Source: Chara braunii
Lineage: Eukaryota > Streptophyta > Charophyceae > Charales > Characeae
Length of the DNA stretch: 37,642 nt
Direction of reading: 5' to 3'
Assembly (NCBI GenBank): GCA_003427395.1
Contig: BFEA01000758.1
Location: 516,549-554,190 of the forward strand
Both the position numbers and the translations under genes were made by a program. Below, piece by piece: positions 1 to 8,399 of the stretch. Position 1 is the stretch's first letter. The number at the start of each line of letters is the position of its first letter. Under the pieces are notes generated by a model that was given only the letters and a program-made list of their open reading frames with translations, was not told the origin of the DNA and did no database searches.

Positions 1-15
1 ATTCGAATTAGCAAG

Positions 16-95
16 CGGGAATGAATCTTCCCAACAACACGCGGAACTTCATTCTCGTTTTGCAGATTTGAACGACACGGCCACATAAAGAGAGG
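16..95 (+). repeat. H repeat, copy 1 (hairpin-forming dispersed repeat)
   Basis: This ~70-80 bp unit begins GGGAATGAATCTTCCC and runs through a degenerate inverted half, then TTTTGCAGATTTGAACG, and ends next to a GA run. The same order of motifs returns at 241-308 and, reversed, at 384-464. It has no coding potential. It resembles a small MITE-like or satellite-like unit, but I do not recognise the family. Confidence 0.6.
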
Positions 96-101
96 GGGGG
101 G

Positions 102-146
<45 letters not shown>

Positions 147-182
147 GGTGAAATTGGCTGCGCCAGGCGAGTTTGGCGCCGA

Positions 183-229
<47 letters not shown>

Positions 230-240
230 AGATTCGAAGT

Positions 241-308
241 AACGGGAATGAATCTTCCCGACAGCACAGGAAAATCCATTCCCGTTTTGCACATTCCAAC
301 CACGCGAC
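241..308 (+). repeat. H repeat, copy 2
   Basis: This is the second direct copy. ATGAATCTTCCCGACAGCAC is followed by a near-complement, AAAATCCATTCCCG, so a single strand could fold back. It is flanked on both sides by CT or GA microsatellite. Confidence 0.65.
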
Positions 309-383
309 TAGAGAGAGAAAGAGACAGAGAGCCGGCGCCAAACTCACCTAGCGCAACCAATTTTGTCGACTCTCTCTCTCTCT

Positions 384-464
384 CTCTCTCTAGCCGCGCC
401 GTTCGAATCTGCAAGACGGGAATGAATTTTCCCGTGCTGTCGGGAAGATTCATTTCCGTTCACT
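384..464 (-). repeat. H repeat, copy 3 (inverted)
   Basis: The reverse complement of this stretch matches copy 2 with few differences. The hairpin is best preserved here: TTTTCCCGTGCTGTCGGGAAGA sits inside a near-symmetric unit with AATGAA and TTCATT at its edges. Copies 2 and 3 face each other. Confidence 0.65.
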
Positions 465-510
465 AATTCGAATCTCTCTCTCTCTCTCTCTCTCCTCCCC
501 CCCCGCGTGA

Positions 511-590
511 AGTTTTCGTTTTTTTTTTGTTTTTTTTTGGTAGAAGAAAAAGTTTTTTTTTTTTGTATTTTTTGTATTTTTTTTTTGGGG
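511..590. repeat. Homopolymer T-rich tract
   Basis: Several runs of 8-11 T separated by short G or A interruptions. This is low-complexity sequence with no coding signal. The stretch 591-760 to its right has no recognisable gene. It contains two copies of CATTCGTCATTT, which look like degenerate leading parts of the minisatellite that follows. Confidence 0.7.
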
Positions 591-760
591 GGTGCGAAAT
601 TGCACCGACCGGGCGTTGGAGCTACCGACCCCCGAAAGTCGAGGCGCGTTAACGGCTGCGACTTTTTTTAATAGCTGGGTGAGGTACTGGTGGTTTGACC
701 ATTCGTCATTTTTTAATAGGGCGGTCTGACCATTCGTCATTTGTGTTTGTTTAGGCATTT

Positions 761-1130
761 TAGGCATACCCCTAAGTTGGGGCAGTCTAATCCTATGCCA
801 TACGTAAACTTCGGTTAAGGCTAACTAGGCATACCCTTAAGTTGGGGTAGTCTAACCTTGTGCCTCATCTTGTCAGTGAGGCAGAAGCCAGGCGTACCCC
901 TAAGATGGGGCGGTCTGGTCATATGCTTTATTTTCATAGTTTATGTTGGGCCAGGGATAACCTTAAGATGGGGCAGTCTGGACATACGTTTTCAGTCATG
1001 TAAGTTAGGCATATCCCTAAGTTGGAGCAATCTGGTTGTGCGTATCCTATTCACGTGCTTAGGCAGGTTAGGCGAACCCCTAAGTTGGGCCGGTCTGATC
1101 CTATGCCATAGGAAAGGGGTTTACAAGAAG
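761..1130 (+). repeat. ~62 bp minisatellite, six imperfect copies
   Basis: Unit starts at about 761, 826, 889, 951, 1006 and 1069 share the core GGCATACCCCTAAGTTGGGG followed by CAGTCT and a CATATGCC-like segment. Spacing is 55-65 bp. An open frame across it (858-1133) only translates the repeat. A different tandem array occupies the equivalent place upstream of the second R repeat (19140-19665). Confidence 0.8.
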
Positions 1131-1139
1131 TGAGAGATT

Positions 1140-2727
1140 AACGAACTACTTGGCTAAAGCAAACGTGGGATTGAGAGAGATGTTGTTTATGCATGTTTGA
1201 TTGGGGGCGCTCGTTTGGGGCGTCTCTTGATAGCTTAGTCACTTTAGATGCTCGCCTTGTGTTGGAGTTGTAGGAGTTAGTTCAATTCCTGCATTTTCTG
1301 AGTTAAATTTATTTTTAGTGTACTTTCAACATTTTCTGGGAAATTTTTTTCTATTTCTGGTTTTGTATAAATTTTGGGAAGACACTTTTCCTACGGGAAG
1401 CGCTGTCCAAATTTCTGCAAATCCAGGGAGTTAGTTAAATTTTGCCTTTTACAAACTCAACTTTTTGTTGCATATACGACTTAGTATAAATCTGGGAAGC
1501 CGACCTCTCTAAAGGGGATGGCTCAACTCTAACTCATCCTCGCTACTCAACCTAAAGGGCTTAGCCGCTGTGGATTGAAATGTTTCTTTTGGGTTCTACC
1601 CGGACTTTTACTAAATGGCCATTTAAAAAAGGACTGAATGTTTTTATTTTGGGAGGTTGGATAAAGGTTGGGGCTTGTGTGGGTAAGGCAAAGGGTAGTG
1701 AGTGTATAGAGTGGCTGAAGTTGACCCCGTGTAGTGTGTGCTCTGTCGACGTGGATCTTTGATGTGATTGCAGGTATGTTCTGGGAGTTGGATTCCTGGC
1801 TTGATTTTGTCTATGATTATATATATCGTCACAAATAGAACTGCCCGGTAAACCGTAGGCAGAGAGAGAGAAGAGGACAATATATATATATGTATGGCAG
1901 TTTTGTTTGTGACGATGTATATATATTCTATTTGTGACGATATATATATTCTATTTGACGATATATATATATATATATATATATATTTTGAAGGAAGCCA
2001 CACCGTGATTGTGAGAGAGAGTGTTTCCTATCTCAAAGCTTTTATATCACGGTTTTTGTCCCCGTACAACCGATTTAGGTCGTACGTAGTGATTAAATAA
2101 GTTTTGCATTGAGAGAAAAGGGAGATCGTCTTTTACCTTTTGCTTTTTAAAGATTTTATAGTTGGACGTTGGAGTTTGTGGCATCCGTCAAAGTCAAAAT
2201 CCTTGATTTCTCTCCACACGTTGGATGATGGAGCTTGCCTCCAAGGCGACGAGAACTGACTGCCACTGCAGGCTTGAACCTGTATACCACCCACTCTCCG
2301 TATGGTGCAGAAGAGGGTGTGGTGATCAACCGCCTTGGCGGTTGTCTAGCGTTGAGAGATTAACCCCTCAAGGCGCGTGTCAGCTGACACTTGAGTGTCG
2401 AACGTGACCTTCGTGACCAGTGAGAACCACATAATTGTGGGTACTACATAGTACGCCATCATTGCGACTGCTTGCCGATTCATGCATGGCTAGTTGATAT
2501 GAGAAAGCTCCGCGTCCGCGTGATTTTATGTCAAGTCCTACGCGCGACGCCTAACCAATTATGGGTCGGACACTGTACGGACTAGGAGTGTTTTGTTTTG
2601 TTTTTGTGTGTATTTAATTTTATTATTTTTAGCGTGGTGTAACGCGTGGTGAGTGGAATGCGTCCTAGTTGACCGGCGACGAGTTGTGCTTGGGACTTTA
2701 GCCCCCCAATGCGTCGGTTCACGTGCG
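1140..2727 (+). repeat. R1: long noncoding dispersed repeat, forward copy
   Basis: The reverse complement of 16934-18960 aligns with this region over nearly its whole length. Shared landmarks, in order, are TCAATTCCTGCATTTTCTGA, repeated CTACGGGAAGCGCTGTCC-type blocks at 1320-1540, a segment near 1580-1630 ending in AAATGGCCATTT, a TGTCAGCTGACACTTGAGTGTCG-like block near 2380, and a final GGGACTTTAGCCCCCCAA near 2700. It contains a TA microsatellite at 1961-1986. No open frame is convincing. It could be an LTR, the internal part of a nonautonomous element, or another unclassified repeat. I found no clear terminal motifs or target duplication. Confidence 0.7.
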
Positions 2728-3053
2728 GGTCTGATAGAGGCGTAGGACCGCGTGTACCCCTTAGCTACGGCGAATGAGAAACGCCCTCGAACGGGCCACC
2801 TCTACGATCGCATATGAAAACATTCGCATGCAGTTCGGTAGCTTGGTGGGGACACACCCACCCAAGGGATGGTGACAGCTCCTGCGGGTGGAGGTAAGTT
2901 GTACCTCGCATAACCTTATCCAGTCGTAGGAGTGCGCGAGAGGTATGGCTGGCGCACTCGGCCGGAGCGGCAAAATGTGCTCTATGACGAAGTCCTGCAA
3001 AATCCTGTGTGACGCGGCCGGGAGGGTCCCCTTGCGAGATCGATGTGCTCGAT
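2728..3053. other. Unassigned spacer between R1 and element D
   Basis: GC-rich sequence without a convincing reading frame. It is not shared with the R2 side of the window. I see no RNA gene or known motif. It ends where chromovirus integrase homology begins. Confidence 0.5.
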
Positions 3054-3642
3054 ACCGGGACCAGATTCAGAGGTTACCCGTAGGCACTCGTTAATTTGCT
3101 GTTTTATATGAAGAAGATATAAAAAAGGTCAAGGAAAATATACAAAAAGCCCAACTGCAGATGATTGAGCAAGCCAACAAACATCATCGGCCATCACAAT
3201 TTCAAGAAGAAGGTGACCTTGTATGGGTAAAGTCTAAAGAATTTTCCTTGGAAGAAAATGCATCTCAGAAACTGTTGCCTGTCTACTATGGACTCAAGGT
3301 GATTGGGGATGCAGATGGACCTTCCTACTGGATTGATGTACCCCCACACCTAAAGACCTATCATGTCTTCCACGCGTCTAAATTGTTACCGTATGTAGAG
3401 GGAGATGAGTTCCTAACAGGCCATCTATGTTCCCACCCTCCATGAATGGAGGATATGAAGTTGAATAGATTCTGGAACATGGCTACTTCTCTATAGGTGG
3501 CAGGGGAAGACCGTAGAAGCAGTACAAGGTAAAGTTCAAGTCTCAACCTCCATCTGAAGCTAGATGGTTCAGTAAGAAAGAACGGTTACCTACGGCTCTT
3601 GATATTGTTGCTGCATATGAACGCGGGTTAAGAGGAAGTTAA
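3054..3642 (+). pseudogene. Integrase C-terminus and chromodomain fragment (element D)
   Basis: The translation follows the element A integrase tail: an MIEQANKHHRPSQF linker, DLVWVKSKEF, the GPSYWIDV strand region, the PVFHASKLLPY-type motif (here HVFHASKLLPY), then a chromodomain reading YEVE ... ILEHGY ... RWFSKKE and ending near 3642. In the family this part binds DNA and chromatin and helps direct integration. Defects seen: a TAA in place of a sense codon near 3093, a short deletion after VYYGL, a one-base deletion near 3425 that shifts the frame, and two more stops in the chromodomain (near 3466 and 3513). No start exists because the gene is cut off on the left. Confidence 0.85.
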
Positions 3643-3683
3643 TGTGTTTCTCCGATGGAACTCGAAAATTGGGCCGGTAGGAA

Positions 3684-4751
3684 TGCAATAACCCATTCGC
3701 TATGCCTTGTTGAATGTCTAAGGGGCCCACAGGCCTCGAGCTCGGTTTCTAGCCGTAAGGTCGAAGGGGCAAAAAACCCCTCCGAGATGGCCCAGGGCCC
3801 GAGCGCCCGACAACTGACTTCAGTCAACTGCCTGAGGCCCAACAGTCAAAGTCAATACGGACCCATCCCAGACCGCCGGTCAGACGCACACACTTGTTTG
3901 TATGCAGGTACCAAGACAACATTCGGACCAAGTGGAAGTCTGCAACAGTATGCAATCCTGGCCCCCGGTTGTGAATCAATCTGAGCCACCATGAGTGGGA
4001 GTCTTGAGGCAGGTCAAATCGGTCTATCACTTCTTTAGACCCTGCCTCTAGGGAGTCAACATTCAGTCTTGCTATGATGCCTTGACGCTCGCTTGATGCT
4101 AGCTAGACATTGGCTTGACACTGGCAGGACGCTGGCTTGATGCTGCTGTGCGGTGGCACTGTGGACGATGACGCGGGACGAGACAGCATGTTGGCGCCTT
4201 CTCTGCTGAGCGCCAGCCTTTGCTGATGTGGCGCATGCCACTTGTCTTCATTGCTGACGTGGGGCACGCCACGTGTCTTCATCGCTGATGTGGCATTGGC
4301 CACGCTGTCTACATTGGGTGACTGGACGTGACAAGGAGGGCGATCGGGATCTGTGGATGATTGAGGAGGATTGGGATACTTACCTAAGGTTGATGTCGAT
4401 ACTGTGCGTTGTTGATTGTCTCCAACGTCTTCACGAGAGGACTGTGCCACGTGGCACTTCAATGTGATCAGGATTTGTCAGGCTCGTTATGGGATACTGT
4501 TTTGCTGACGTGGAGGCTAGGGGAAGCCCGGAGAAGGCGTGGGGAATGTTGGGCCACTCTCTGTGTGCTCATTGATGATTACTATCTCTTCCATCTTCTA
4601 ATCTGTCTATTCCCCCTTCGCTCTCTTCGTCTAATTGGAAACAAGACTTTGTATTAAAGATCACATTCATGATTATTGGGGACATCGTTTGAAGTTGAGT
4701 TACTTTGTATTTCGACATGTGACGGGTATCTTACAGACTGGGTTCATTACA
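3684..4751 (+). repeat. 3' LTR of element D
   Basis: It begins TGCAATAACCC right after a purine-rich stretch (GGGCCGGTAGGAA) and ends CTGGGTTCATTACA. Both ends match the LTR ends of element A. The middle carries several GCTGACGTGG/CCACGTGTC motifs (4215-4310, 4446-4510), a composition also seen in the LTR and leader of A. With only one LTR there is no target duplication to test. Confidence 0.8.
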
Positions 4752-5602
4752 TTTGTGAACTCTGTTGCGCTCTTATTTGGTGTATTTCATGTTGCGATTC
4801 TGCATTTGGTTGGAGGTCACAACTATCTGGTTTCATATGTATGATGCGGCTTGGTTTCTATATTTCGCTATCGCTCATTTTCCTTGCAGTTGTCATTGTG
4901 ACAGTCAAATCCTTTCTTGTAAAATATCTACGGACATGTCCACTTGAGGAAGTTGCAGAAATGCCCTCGAGGTCAATTGCGACAACAAAGAAGGTTGAAC
5001 AACTAATTTCAAAGTAACAAGGACGAAATTGGATCGTAGAGATCTGCTGAAATTACATTTTTGGTACAACTCACTGGTTGCTGCAAAACTGTGTTCTTAA
5101 TAGCAGGTCGGATTCCACGATAACACTGTTCTATTTCCAGAAAGACGTTTGCGCGTAATCGATTATATAGGCAGGAATATAAGTCGTCCTGAATGCCAGG
5201 TCGCCCAAGGCAATGGTGACCTAGGCAAGGTTGTTTTCTTGAGCCCAACATCATTAGCATCCTCCTATTTCACGAGATGCCTTCCGGTGGGTGCTGCTAT
5301 TGTAAGAACGACGATACTGTGGTTTACATCCATCCCCTGCATGTTCAGCAATGCTGTCAATATCATACGTTCTATCTATTGACCGAGGGTTTTGACACGA
5401 GTTACCAATGACACAGGTTGAGCCTAAGGGGTCAGCTCCAGTGATGTCAAGTACAAACCAAAGTCCATAATAGAGAGGAAGAAGTTAGCACAAAATGTCG
5501 TCGGTTGCAAGTTCAGGCCACATGAGGGAGAGGATATGACTACAATATGATGGTCTTCTCGCTCAGGTTTCTTTTTGGTAGTCCTTACCTTCTTGCACCC
5601 AG
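4752..5602. other. Unassigned non-transposon sequence
   Basis: No homology to the transposons of this window and no long convincing frame. It is moderately AT-rich and may be host intron or intergenic DNA. A possible exon inside it is listed separately. Confidence 0.5.
4891..5016 (+). other. Possible host exon (weak)
   Basis: A pyrimidine-rich stretch ending CATTTTCCTTGCAG (to 4890) looks like a 3' splice site. A GTAACA at about 5017 could be a donor. Between them one frame is open for ~42 codons and reads VTVKSFLVKYLRTCPLEEVA and onward. It is preceded in the same frame by a hydrophobic run (FYISLSLIFLAVVIV) that would lie in the supposed intron. I do not recognise the protein, and similar signals arise by chance. 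Confidence 0.15.
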
Positions 5603-5612
5603 CACACACACA

Positions 5613-5674
<62 letters not shown>
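5603..5674. repeat. CA microsatellite
   Basis: A nearly pure CA run with two CG interruptions near its start. Confidence 0.95.
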
Positions 5675-5675
<1 letters not shown>

Positions 5676-5879
5676 TCTTGCTGCTGGAGTCCTCTGTCTT
5701 AGGTAAGTTGCATTTTGCCCTCCACCGTTTTATGGATCAAATAAATATATGTATATATGTATGCGCGCAAGTGTGCCGCTTCGGCGGCCGATGGGTGTGT
5801 GGGCACTTGGCGCTTAACCACACAATCGTGGCGAACCTTGCATTTTCTATTATATTGTCTATCTACACTTTTTCGATGT

Positions 5880-6222
5880 GGATGGTTTGTTATGATTTGT
5901 GGAGGAAATGAGAGAGAGAATTTTGGGGTGCTTTAACAACACACACGCACACACACCTTATGCGTGTGAGGCATAGTAAAAGAGCAGCTGTTGCCCCCAA
6001 AAAAAAACAACTAAAGATGGTTCAAAATGGTTCTCTTATGATTCATGTTACTTGCTAAAGAGGTGAATTCTTTAATTATTGGGCTGGCTCAACTCCAATC
6101 TACTCGTCTGGGTGGAATATGGACAAACACACACACTTATCTTTATGGATGGCTTGTGATTTGTGAAGGGAATGAGAGAGAGAATCTGGGGTATTTTAAA
6201 ACAACACACACACACACACGCA
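5880..6222 (+). repeat. Direct duplication of a ~75 bp segment ending in CA repeats
   Basis: The segment at about 5880-5956 (GATGGTTTGTTATGATTTGT, then GAATGAGAGAGAGAAT-like sequence, then CAACACACAC) returns at about 6146-6222 with a handful of changes. Both copies run into CA repeats, suggesting microsatellite-mediated duplication. The 190 bp between them holds no recognisable gene. Confidence 0.7.
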
Positions 6223-6261
6223 CACACACACACGCACACACACACACGCACACACACACAC

Positions 6262-6313
<52 letters not shown>

Positions 6314-6355
6314 AAACGGTTTGACCTAGTTGACCCGACAATTGCAGACACTAAG

Positions 6356-6393
<38 letters not shown>

Positions 6394-6399
6394 CACACA
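6204..6399. repeat. CA microsatellite tract, insertion site of element O
   Basis: CA runs at 6204-6311 and 6358-6399 with CG interruptions. They are separated by 6312-6357, a copy of the first 46 bp of the LTR of element O (one mismatch to 6400-6445). The outer retrotransposon begins at 6400 directly against the CA tract. The sequence beyond its far end (37536-37569) is CA-rich too, as expected if O inserted into a CA repeat. Confidence 0.8.
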
Positions 6400-7376
6400 T
6401 GAAACGGTTTGACCTAGTTGACCTGACAATTGCAGACACTAAGAGTTGATCCCTAGACTATGCCTGAACCCTGTACATTGACCCTGTGTGCTGAGTGAGA
6501 TTCGATCCCTAGACCTGTGCCTGTGCCGTGTACATCTACCCGGTGACTGTGTGAGATTCAAACTTGCGACCTGTCCTGTGTCATAGGTTAGGCCGTAGGT
6601 CGGGTAGGTTGGACGTGATCCCTAGGTTTGTAGATTAGTAGTTGAGTCTGTTACCAGTAGTCCTAGGAGGGTCTGTTCTAGAAGTCTCTATCTGGATCTA
6701 CCGAGGGCCTAGAGTCAGTCTATAGGTTTGTATGCAGGAGGTTCCGGAACACACGTTTTGGGGCCCAGCAGCCCATGCGTTTTTGCCCAGAAGGCCCACG
6801 CGTTTTCTGCCTACCAGGCCTACGCGGCCTGGAAGATTCCAGACCCGGGCCCCACGCGGTAAGGGGCCAGGCCCATGCGTTTTGAGGCAGGGCCCGACCA
6901 CCTCTGAAGAAGTATAAATAAAGAGGCGGTGTCCAACCATTCATTCATTCGCCTATTAGCCATGCGGAAGCGCTGCCTTGGCGACTTGTGTGTGGAGGTC
7001 TGCAGGTGCCCGGAGCTGAAGTGGGCAGTGAGGAAGACGACGACCATAGCTGGCCAGGAGGAAGACGACGGCGGCCATAGCGAGGAGGAAGACGACGGTG
7101 GCCATAGCCGCCCAGCTGTTGTCACAGACAGCATGTATAGAGTGTGTGTGTCTGCGTAGCATGGACATTCAGGGTAGATCCGTGTACATGCGTGCATGAG
7201 GGAGAGTAAGGCTGGTGGTGGAGATAGTGCTTGGTGGCCATATCCGCGAGTTGTACAGTTGACTTGAATAGAGGTTAAGTGCAAGTTCGATGTTGATTCT
7301 GAGTTGAAAGAGTTTGGTTTGCCATCAGTTGCGCGTATACATGTTGTGATCAAGTTTGGAGTGCAGTCTGATTTCG
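6400..7376 (+). repeat. 5' LTR of element O
   Basis: It starts TGAAACGGTTTGACC and ends CTGATTTCG immediately before the primer binding site. It matches 14140-14490 (first third) and 36813-37535 (remainder), apart from a ~70 bp segment present only in the 3' copy (about 36819-36885). Serine/leucine-rich antisense frames here are repeat artefacts. Confidence 0.85.
6913..6920 (+). promoter_or_regulatory. TATA box of the O LTR promoter
   Basis: TATAAATA lies in AAGTATAAATAAAGAGGCGG, about two thirds into the LTR on the sense strand. In the 3' copy the same place reads TACAAATA (about 37066-37073), so the motif has decayed there. Function is inferred from position and sequence only. Confidence 0.55.
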
Positions 7377-7377
7377 C

Positions 7378-7392
7378 TGGTATCAAAGGTGG
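7378..7392 (+). other. Primer binding site of element O
   Basis: TGGTATCAAAGGTGG directly follows the 5' LTR. Its first bases match the complement of the 3' end of initiator tRNA-Met (TGGTATC-AGAG type), the usual reverse-transcription primer of this retrotransposon group. A and B have the same TGGTATC start. Confidence 0.75.
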
Positions 7393-7473
7393 TACCCGTT
7401 GTCCACGCCAACAAGCTGAAGAAGGAAGAAGCTGCCATAGTCGGAGTACGACAGAACGCGCGTGCGCGCACGG

Positions 7474-7531
<58 letters not shown>

Positions 7532-8399
7532 GCCGCAGTGGACGGCAACCATAACTGCCAAAAGCGGAGAAGAAGACGACCAATGAGAGGAGAGGAAGAA
7601 GTGACCTAGAGAGAAAGAAGAACGAAGATGATGAAGAGGGAGGTGAAGCAGCCATAGCCAAGGTGAAGGAAGAAGAAGGGGGCGACGAAGGAGAAGGTTG
7701 ACCACCATAGCCAGGAGGTTGGAGGGTTGACCTAGGGGGTTGACCAGCGTTGACCAGAGGTTGACCAATGTTGACCAGCATTGATCGGAGGTTGACCAAG
7801 ATTGTTGACTAAGATTGATCGGAGCGTTGACCAAGACCTTTAACCAAAGTGTTGACCAGGAGCGTTGACCAGGGCATTGACCGAGCTGGAGCAAGAAGTC
7901 GAGCAGTATTATCTCTCCAAGCCTTGGCCTAGCCTTACCCTGTGGAGGTGCACCCTCACCTTGGTACTTGCTGATGTCAGGTCTGTCACAGTTAGTCATA
8001 TCTCCTTGTCACTTCTGTCTAGGTCGATAGGACTCTGTGGATGTGGTCAAAGAGCTGCGAGCCCAAACCCACACGAGACTTAGTAAGGCTAAAGGTCGTG
8101 TTTGACGACAAACACTTCCCGGGGACAAGACCCCAAGGACCGGTATTGACCGGCGGGCTGCTTTGTGGGTTGTGCGTCCAGCTGTTTAAGTCTTGAGAGG
8201 ACTCGACTGATCGCGTCGTCCTGTCTGCGATGTTAAAGAATTCTTGAGGAGTTATGGGAGATCTCCTTAAATGCCTCCTAATCAGCCAGTGAGTCTTGTA
8301 CTGGCGGCCTTAGTGTAGTTCTTCTAAGTCCTTTAGAGAGTTAGACTGCTAGGTCTACGTGTTGAGGAGCGAAAACGTCTCTGATTGTGCACTTTCACC
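7393..8399 (+). other. Untranslated leader of element O
   Basis: No gene. It contains a GA microsatellite at 7475-7529, preceded by an alternating purine-pyrimidine run (CGCGCGTGCGCGCACG). A K/E-rich AAGAAGACGACG-like stretch lies at 7560-7690, and a cluster of GTTGACC motifs at 7697-7885. The leader ends at the gag start, ACCATGG at 8398. Confidence 0.6.
7697..7885 (+). repeat. TTGACC motif cluster
   Basis: About a dozen TTGAC(C/T) cores occur in under 200 bp, all on the + strand, mostly as GTTGACCA at irregular 10-30 bp spacing. Two TTGATCGG variants are interspersed. TTGAC[C/T] is the core of the plant WRKY W-box. A slipped minisatellite is the simpler explanation, and a regulatory role is only inferred. 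Confidence 0.6.

Larger units (their letters stand above)
104..494. repeat. GA/CT microsatellite cluster with an inverted spacer pair
   Basis: Dinucleotide runs lie at about 104-145 (GA), 184-228 (CT), 370-391 (CT) and 473-494 (CT). Between them a spacer containing GGCGCCAAACTCGCC-type sequence occurs at 147-185 and again in inverted orientation at 326-370. The block is therefore a mirrored set of spacers and microsatellites. Serine/leucine and arginine/glutamate-rich reading frames here are repeat translations, not genes. Confidence 0.8.
3054..4751 (+). mobile_element. Element D: 5'-truncated chromovirus remnant (pol tail plus 3' LTR)
   Basis: Homology to chromovirus pol begins in the post-catalytic part of integrase. 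It continues through the chromodomain, a purine-rich stretch and a ~1.07 kb LTR. Everything upstream (5' LTR, gag, protease, RT, integrase core) is missing and is replaced by R1 and the spacer. Its closest relative in the window is element A, on protein sequence and on shared LTR ends (TGYAATAACCC ... GGTTCATTRCA). Confidence 0.8.

Noticed and set aside
8-466. Open frames rich in RE, SL or LS
   Set aside because: They are translations of GA/CT microsatellites, not proteins.
858-1133. 91-codon frame with repeated LRWGGL-like peptide
   Set aside because: The periodicity follows the 62 bp minisatellite; there is no start context and no family similarity.
2740-3050. Possible structural RNA or rDNA piece upstream of element D
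   Set aside because: No match to 5S, SSU, LSU or tRNA landmarks that I could identify.
5424-6429. Cysteine/valine or threonine/histidine-rich frames
   Set aside because: CA microsatellite translations.
7456-7471. Z-DNA candidate CGCGCGTGCGCGCACG
   Set aside because: The alternating purine-pyrimidine run is real but short and beside a microsatellite; there is no further evidence of function.
6820-7548. 242-codon antisense frame in the 5' LTR of O
   Set aside because: It lies antisense to the LTR and crosses the GA repeat; the related frame on the other LTR is not conserved as a protein.
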